Shown here: positions 4,790 through 8,898 of the stretch, one piece after another
Position numbering within the stretch: position 1 is the stretch's first letter
How the letters are laid out: every line of letters starts with the position of its first letter
Assembly (NCBI GenBank): GCA_010672185.1
Contig: JAAHHL010000212.1
Span: 1 to 8,898 of the forward strand
Origin: Caldora sp. SIO3E6
GTDB taxonomy: Bacteria > Cyanobacteriota > Cyanobacteriia > Cyanobacteriales > Coleofasciculaceae
DNA length: 8,898 nt
Reading direction: 5' to 3'
Notes under the pieces: generated by a model
Seen by the model: the letters and a program-made list of their open reading frames with translations, nothing else
Database searches by the model: none
What the model was told of the DNA's origin: nothing
Program-made: the position numbers and the translations under genes

Positions 4790-7345
4790 ATGGACGACTT
4801 GATTGACAAGCTGCAACAACTAGATCTGACAGCTGAGGAAATTACAGATATCCTGTGGCTAGCAGTGTTACAGTGGCAATCAATACCCAAGGATTCAGAC
4901 AAACCACAGCAGCCATCAAGACTGCAAGACTTAGACAAACCACCACAACGATCAAAAAACAACGACCCTAGTCCTACTACTCCTGAGTCAACGGAGCCAT
5001 CAGAAACTCCTCCATCTCCAGATTCCCAGACCCCCCCTCAACCAACCACTCCCGATTCACCACCTGCTTCTGAAACAAAGACTTCTACCGTTCCCCTTTA
5101 CTCCCACTCCCAGTCATCTAAAGATTCCCTACCATTTGCCGTTCCTAATGCCAAAGCCCTACGTAATACCCTAGAATTATGGCGATCGCTCCGTCCTCTA
5201 ATACAGCGAGTTCCTTCTCCCACATCCTGGACTTTGGATGAAGAAGCAACGGTTCAATGGATTGCCGAAAACCGGCTTTGGTTACCCCAAAAGAAGCCAC
5301 TCCAAGAACCCTGGTTGGAGTTAGCACTAGTTGTTGATGCAAGTTCTTCGATGCTAATTTGGCGACGCCATGTCTTGGAATTGCGGCGCTTATTGTCCCA
5401 GACTGGAGCCTTTCGAGATGTGCGAACCTGGAGTTTGGATGTTGATGCTCAGTTGTATCCTAAGCTAGGTGGAAGAGCCAATCAACAAGCACCTCGTAGT
5501 CCTGAAGAACTGATTGACCCTAGCCGACGGCGACTGGTATTAGTCGTAAGTGATTGCATTTCTGCCCGATGGCGGGAAGGTAAAGTAACAACGGCATTGA
5601 AGGTTTGGGCAGAAAGGGGAATCATGGCACTGGTACAGATGTTACCTGAGTGGTTATGGAATCGAACTGCTTTATTCGAGGTTCCCAAAGTCCGACTTTA
5701 CAGCCTGAATCCGGGCATAGTCAACCAAGAATTAACGGTTGTGCGGCGAGATATCTGGCGCGACGAAACGGGTGAGCGAAAAAAGGAGAGGGGAAACGAG
5801 TCAGTAGACGCGGAGACGCGGGGACGCGGGGACGGGTCGAATGGAAATCCCACGCAAAATTTCGTTCACCCTGCCCAAGACATTAGAGTACCTGTGTTAA
5901 CCCTAGACCATAAAATTACCGCTCTTTGGAGCCAATTGGTGGTAGGCAAAGGAGATGCGGGAGCGCCAGGTTTTCTCTTTTCCTCAGACAAACCGTTGTC
6001 TTCTGTGGAGGAGGAGGATTCGACTAAGGAGCCTTTGACAGCGCAGGAGAGGGTACAAAACTTCCGAGTCTTTTCTTCCCCAATGGCTCGTCGCTTAGCT
6101 GGACTCTTAGCAGCTTGTCCTTTGGTGAGTTTACCCATCATCAGCATGATTCAGGATGCCATGAAACTCCCAACCCAGCAAGTACATGTAGCCGAGGTAT
6201 TACTCAGTGGACTGTTTAAGTTAGCTACTCCCATTGAAGCCCAAACCAATCCTGATGAAATCGAGTACAAGTTTTACGAGGAAGAAATCCGTCGGATTTT
6301 ATTAGATTCGACCCCCGTAACCGATACCTTCAGGGTTCTGTCGCAGTGGATTGATCAGCGGTTGGGCATATCGATAGAGACATTCATGGCTATCATCAAA
6401 GAACCCAAAAAATATCCAGACTTAGCAGAGTCTGTTCAACCGTTTGCTGAGGTTGCTATTGAAGTTCTCAAGCGGCGAGGAGGCATGTATGCCGGATTGG
6501 TCAAACCCAGATCCCTGCAAGAATTTGCATTTAAGGTGGCAACTATTGAGTTTGGAGGTATAGGAAAGCGGGGAAGCAAAGAACCGACAGTTAAGTATTA
6601 TCAACAAAAAGCTTGGCAGTTTACCGAAGAATTAGGGGGGGGAATTGAACTGGAGATGGTTGCTATTCCCGAAGAAAGCTTTGTCATGGGTTCTCCAGAA
6701 ACAGAAAAGGCTCATACTGCTTATGAAAGTCCGCAGCATCAAGTTACGGTTAAATCTTTCTTTATGAGTAAATACCCAATTACCCAAGCACAATGGAAAG
6801 CTGTAGCTGCTTTGCCGTTAGTCAACCACGCACTCAAGCCTGAGCCATCTAAATTCCCAGGCGAAAACCGACCTGTTGAACGAGTATCTTGGTATGATGC
6901 GGTAGAGTTTTGCGAGCGCCTCTCTCAAAAAACTGGCATGAGGTATCGGTTACCCAGTGAAGCTGAGTGGGAATATGCTTGTCGAGCCAAGACAACTACT
7001 CTGTTTCATTTTGGTGAGAAAATTACATCAGAACTAGCCAACCATAACAGGATTTATGGAGAAACAACTCCAGTGGGCCGTTTTGGCGTAGCAAATGCCT
7101 TTGGACTCTATGATATGCACGGGAATGTTTGGGAGTGGTGTGTAGACTCTTGGCATGGCAACTATCAAGGTGCGCCAAAGGATGGCAGTGTCTGGGAGCT
7201 TGACAATCCTAGGGGTTCTCGTATATTGCGAGGGGGTTGCTGGTTAAATGAACCTGAAAAATGTCGTTCTGCATATCGCAACAACTTTTCTCCGGACGAC
7301 AGGCAGGGGCAATCTATCGGTTTTCGAGTTGTTTGTGAGAATTAG
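4790..7345 (+). CDS. SAV_2336-like vWA protein with C-terminal FGE/C-type-lectin-fold domain
   Basis: Third core component of the ternary system. Residues 1-32 are a short helical region, followed by a Pro/Ser/Thr-rich linker (~36-115). A vWA domain spans ~175-325 with an intact MIDAS motif DASSS (183-187) and SDCISARW (254-261). A helical SAV_2336-type region (~365-595) includes FSSPMARRLAGLLAACPL. The C-terminus (618-851) is an FGE-sulfatase (formylglycine-generating enzyme) domain: LEMVAIPEESFVMGSP, PITQAQWK, PVERVSWYDAVEFC, RLPSEAEWEYACRA, GNVWEWC, RILRGGCW and IGFRVV. Aligned by eye to human FGE, C825 matches Cys341 but N820 replaces Cys336, so formylglycine-forming activity is unlikely. 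The domain is more plausibly a ligand or peptide binder. A short repeat-derived insertion interrupts the region after the vWA fold (residues ~326-356). ATG 4790 lies 7 bp after the MoxR stop with no strong Shine-Dalgarno. The role as sensor is inference. Confidence 0.9.
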   Translation: MDDLIDKLQQLDLTAEEITDILWLAVLQWQSIPKDSDKPQQPSRLQDLDKPPQRSKNNDPSPTTPESTEPSETPPSPDSQTPPQPTTPDSPPASETKTSTVPLYSHSQSSKDSLPFAVPNAKALRNTLELWRSLRPLIQRVPSPTSWTLDEEATVQWIAENRLWLPQKKPLQEPWLELALVVDASSSMLIWRRHVLELRRLLSQTGAFRDVRTWSLDVDAQLYPKLGGRANQQAPRSPEELIDPSRRRLVLVVSDCISARWREGKVTTALKVWAERGIMALVQMLPEWLWNRTALFEVPKVRLYSLNPGIVNQELTVVRRDIWRDETGERKKERGNESVDAETRGRGDGSNGNPTQNFVHPAQDIRVPVLTLDHKITALWSQLVVGKGDAGAPGFLFSSDKPLSSVEEEDSTKEPLTAQERVQNFRVFSSPMARRLAGLLAACPLVSLPIISMIQDAMKLPTQQVHVAEVLLSGLFKLATPIEAQTNPDEIEYKFYEEEIRRILLDSTPVTDTFRVLSQWIDQRLGISIETFMAIIKEPKKYPDLAESVQPFAEVAIEVLKRRGGMYAGLVKPRSLQEFAFKVATIEFGGIGKRGSKEPTVKYYQQKAWQFTEELGGGIELEMVAIPEESFVMGSPETEKAHTAYESPQHQVTVKSFFMSKYPITQAQWKAVAALPLVNHALKPEPSKFPGENRPVERVSWYDAVEFCERLSQKTGMRYRLPSEAEWEYACRAKTTTLFHFGEKITSELANHNRIYGETTPVGRFGVANAFGLYDMHGNVWEWCVDSWHGNYQGAPKDGSVWELDNPRGSRILRGGCWLNEPEKCRSAYRNNFSPDDRQGQSIGFRVVCEN
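5807..5838 (+). repeat. Octameric GACGCGGG tandem repeat inside the vWA gene
   Basis: Four 8-bp units run in tandem: GACGCGGA, GACGCGGG, GACGCGGG and a degenerate GACGGGTC. The tract is GC-rich against the surrounding sequence and translates to the low-complexity segment VDAETRGRGDGSNG between the vWA fold and the helical region. Repeats of this look are more often seen between genes in large cyanobacterial genomes. Here the reading frame has absorbed it within a charged linker, so it is probably tolerated rather than functional. Confidence 0.75.
7220..7342 (+). other. Candidate variable-region-like 3' end of the FGE domain
   Basis: The last 41 codons encode RILRGGCWLNEPEKCRSAYR then NNFSPDDRQGQSIGFRVVCEN. 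The frame is that of diversified FGE/C-type-lectin targets of diversity-generating retroelements: RGGxW, then CRSAxRN, PDxR and IGFRVV, with exposed positions falling between these fixed anchors, and the gene ends directly afterwards. No matching adenine-rich template copy or reverse transcriptase is visible in the window. Ordinary cyanobacterial FGE-like domains share these anchors, so this is a candidate only. Confidence 0.35.
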
Positions 7346-7370
7346 GTGTTAGGTGTTAGGTGGTAGGTGT
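7343..7370 (+). repeat. Heptameric TAGGTGT tandem repeat overlapping the vWA stop codon
   Basis: Four direct 7-bp units (TAGGTGT, TAGGTGT, TAGGTGG, TAGGTGT) start exactly with the TAG stop of the vWA gene. They belong to the short tandemly repeated repetitive class known in cyanobacteria. The same heptamer family, in the same orientation, sits at the other side of the glycosyltransferase gene (8842-8897). Confidence 0.85.
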
Positions 7371-7408
7371 TTTAAAGAGAGAAGAAGTGGAAAATTCCCT
7401 AACACCTA
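7343..7408. terminator. Possible stem-loop after the operon
   Basis: The 11-mer TAGGTGTTAGG, present at 7343-7353 and again at 7350-7360, is the exact reverse complement of CCTAACACCTA at 7398-7408. Either copy could pair with it across a purine-rich spacer, giving a hairpin just past the stop codon. No run of T follows, so if it ends transcription it is not a classical intrinsic terminator. It may simply be inverted copies of the heptamer. Confidence 0.35.
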
Positions 7409-7657
7409 TTACTGGCAGGATGCCAGTTCCACAATACTTATTACTGACAGGATGCCAGTTCCACAATACTTATTACTGGCAGGATGCCAGTTCCACAATA
7501 CTTATTACTGGCAGGATGCTAGTTCCACAATACTTGTTACTGGCAGGATGCCAGTTCCACAATACTTATTACTGGCAGGATGCTAGTTCCACAATACTTG
7601 TTACTGGCAGGATGCCAGTTCCACAATACCTATTACTGGCAGGATGCCAGTTCCACA
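7407..7657. repeat. 32-bp palindromic tandem repeat array (7 full units plus a partial)
   Basis: Units start at 7407, 7439, 7471, 7503, 7535, 7567 and 7599, with a final 27-bp partial unit at 7631. Each contains ACTGGCA-GGA-TGCCAGT, a 7-bp inverted repeat with a 3-base loop, followed by TCCACAATACT. Units 4 and 6 carry a C-to-T change (TGCTAGT) that keeps a G-U pair in + strand RNA; unit 2 (ACTGACA) breaks one pair. Because 32 is not a multiple of 3, long open frames arise across the array in more than one frame; I do not regard them as genes. The array fills the spacer between two convergent genes and ends 6 bp from the stop of the minus-strand gene. It may act as a transcription barrier or an RNA structure, but the sequence alone does not show this. 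Confidence 0.92.
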
Positions 7658-7663
7658 TAACAG

Positions 7664-8842
7664 CTATTTGTCTACTTCTGTTACACGCCAACTTAACTTT
7701 AAGTTAATCCAAAAATTCCAAAGAGTGACTGCCGCGATCGCTATTAGGTTGGCGAGGAGGTAGTGGACTCCTAGGATGTTAAATAACAAATTCAATAGTA
7801 GGACATTGAGAACTAAACCTACTAAACAAACAATATTGAACTTTAATAACCGCTTGAGGCTTTTCCCCCATCCTCGCTGTTGACGGGCTAAGTCCCTAAA
7901 AGTCCAAGCATCATTCCAGGTAAAGTTATTAATAATAGCCACTTCCGCAGCAATAATTTTACTACGGGTTAGTCCCCAAGCTAAAGTAGTAGGGTCATGG
8001 AGTAAATAAAGCACACTCATATCCACAAATACCCCAGTTAAACCAACCAAACCAAAGCGGATAAATCGCTTAATGGGAAGGGGAATGCGCTGTCGGAGCC
8101 TGCCAATTCTGCCTAGGGAAAGGCGCAACCGTATTAAGTGGTGCAGATAATCTAGATAATGTTTCCAGCTAACCTTGCTCTTCCCTGCTTGACGCTCTTG
8201 AAAAACGTACCCAACTTCCGCAATTTGCTTAATATTTCCCCTAGCCAGCACCTCAATTAAAATTTTGTAACCAAGGGGATTAAGGTCTTGTGGGTTAATT
8301 GCACTATGATGTACTAGAAAGTAGCCACTCATGGGATCGGAAACTCTACCCAAAACATTAGGCAGGATGACTAATCCTAATAACTGAGCTCCTCTAGATA
8401 AGAAACGGCGGATCATGCTCCAATCAGAAACCCCACCATCTGCAATATGACGACTAGCAACTGCCAAATCAGCTCCCTGTTCGATGGCACTCAGCAGTTT
8501 TAATAATATTTCTGGTGGATGCTGCAAGTCCCCATCAATGACTCCCAATATTTTACCCTTCCCTACCTGCCACCCTTGTATCACTGCGGTGGATAATCCT
8601 CGTTCATCCTGACGGTGTATTACCTGTAACTGGGGATATTCGGGCACAAGTGACTGGGCAATTTCCCAGGTACGGTCTGGACTATCGTCATCGACTACAA
8701 TTAGTTCGTAGTTATGGGGTATAACTTCGTTGAGCAAATGGCTCAGTGTCCTGACTAGATCTTTGATATTTCTACTTTCGTTGTAGGTAGGAATCACCAA
8801 GCATAAGTAACAATCTACTGAATGAGTATGGTCATCTGCCAT
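7664..8842 (-). CDS. GT2 polyprenyl-phosphate glycosyltransferase with GtrA-like membrane domain
   Basis: Likely transfers a sugar, mannose or similar, from a nucleotide sugar to a polyprenyl phosphate at the cytoplasmic membrane. Residues ~12-235 form a GT-A fold of the dolichol-phosphate mannosyltransferase type: LVIPTYNE (15-22), VVDDDSPD (49-56), the metal-binding DGDLQHPPE (103-111), MSGYFL (171-176) and ERQAGKSKVS (216-225). Residues ~258-385 are a GtrA-like domain with about four hydrophobic segments (RFGLVGLTGVFVDM; a second near 294-307; NIVCLVGLVLNVLLLNLL; YLLANLIAIAAVTLWNFW). This two-domain architecture is common in cyanobacteria. ATG 8842 is the first possible start: an in-frame TAA lies 15 bases upstream, and the ATG overlaps a heptamer array with no Shine-Dalgarno. 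It is convergent with the conflict operon and has no evident link to it. The sugar donor and acceptor cannot be told from the sequence. Confidence 0.9.
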   Translation of the reverse strand: MADDHTHSVDCYLCLVIPTYNESRNIKDLVRTLSHLLNEVIPHNYELIVVDDDSPDRTWEIAQSLVPEYPQLQVIHRQDERGLSTAVIQGWQVGKGKILGVIDGDLQHPPEILLKLLSAIEQGADLAVASRHIADGGVSDWSMIRRFLSRGAQLLGLVILPNVLGRVSDPMSGYFLVHHSAINPQDLNPLGYKILIEVLARGNIKQIAEVGYVFQERQAGKSKVSWKHYLDYLHHLIRLRLSLGRIGRLRQRIPLPIKRFIRFGLVGLTGVFVDMSVLYLLHDPTTLAWGLTRSKIIAAEVAIINNFTWNDAWTFRDLARQQRGWGKSLKRLLKFNIVCLVGLVLNVLLLNLLFNILGVHYLLANLIAIAAVTLWNFWINLKLSWRVTEVDK

Positions 8843-8897
8843 AGGTATTAGGTATTAGGTATTAGGTATTAGGTATTAGGTGGTAGGTGGTAGGTGA
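8842..8897 (+). repeat. Heptameric TAGGTAT tandem repeat at the start of the glycosyltransferase gene
   Basis: Eight direct 7-bp units run to the window edge: five TAGGTAT (8842-8876), two TAGGTGG and one TAGGTGA. The first unit shares its T with the ATG of the minus-strand gene. The leader of that gene's mRNA is therefore made of this repeat, with no Shine-Dalgarno within the visible part. The array may continue beyond the window. Confidence 0.9.
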
Positions 8898-8898
8898 T

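Noticed and set aside
6644..7342. Functional formylglycine-generating enzyme or sulfatase maturase
   Set aside because: The position of the first copper-ligand cysteine is Asn820, no sulfatase is encoded nearby, and the domain is fused to a vWA protein; a binding role fits better.
7407..7657. CRISPR array
   Set aside because: The units are contiguous 32-bp near-copies with no unique spacers, and there are no cas genes nearby.
7353..7707. Two overlapping plus-strand open frames (7353-7586 and 7360-7707) through the spacer
   Set aside because: They are translations of the 32-bp tandem array; since 32 is not a multiple of 3, the same peptides (GRMPVPQ, AGCQFHN, WQDASST) cycle through the frames. 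No ribosome site or family similarity.
1..8898. Diversity-generating retroelement template repeat or reverse transcriptase in the window
   Set aside because: No AAC-rich near-copy of 7220-7342 and no reverse transcriptase motif is visible on either strand.
1..8898. tRNA or rRNA genes
   Set aside because: No cloverleaf with a GGTTCGAATCC-type arm and no rRNA-like conserved segments seen; the only strong hairpins are repeats.

Overview
The window looks like a piece of a filamentous, repeat-rich cyanobacterial genome. The octamer GCGATCGC (HIP1), a hallmark of cyanobacterial chromosomes, occurs six times in 8.9 kb (384, 939, 3169, 4658, 5182 and 7734). Heptameric tandem repeats and palindromic 32-bp tandem repeats of the kind common in such genomes fill the spacers. 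I cannot name the genus.

Layout. The left edge (1-182) holds a possible 3' end of an upstream ORF and a 21-bp inverted repeat. Four genes then run left to right as one apparent operon (183-7345): (1) a CHAT-family caspase-like protease with two effector-associated (EAD1) domains; (2) a VMAP protein (vWA-MoxR-associated protein) with its own EAD1 and a VMAP-C domain; (3) a MoxR-type AAA+ ATPase, overlapping gene 2 by ATGA; (4) a SAV_2336-like vWA protein fused to a formylglycine-generating-enzyme (FGE) / C-type-lectin-fold domain. A 318-bp spacer of tandem repeats (7346-7663) separates the operon from a convergent gene (7664-8842, minus strand). That gene encodes a GT2 polyprenyl-phosphate glycosyltransferase with a GtrA-like membrane domain and is probably unrelated. 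A heptamer array fills the right edge.

How the genes fit together. Genes 2-4 match the VMAP-MoxR-vWA ternary core of NTP-dependent conflict systems described by comparative genomics (Aravind group). In that model the MoxR ATPase and vWA protein form a chaperone-like switch, VMAP is the adaptor, and an effector is recruited by homotypic EAD-EAD contact. Gene 1 would be that effector, a putative cysteine protease. The FGE-like domain of gene 4 lacks one of the two catalytic cysteines. Its C-terminal end has the layout of the variable regions diversified by diversity-generating retroelements, so it may be a recognition module rather than an enzyme. No reverse transcriptase or template repeat lies in the window.

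Most notable oddities: the protease gene seems to have lost its 5' end, since its reading frame is CHAT-like upstream of the first usable start; and the EAD1 plus adjoining helical segment is duplicated between effector and adaptor, with a stretch of 74 identical bases.
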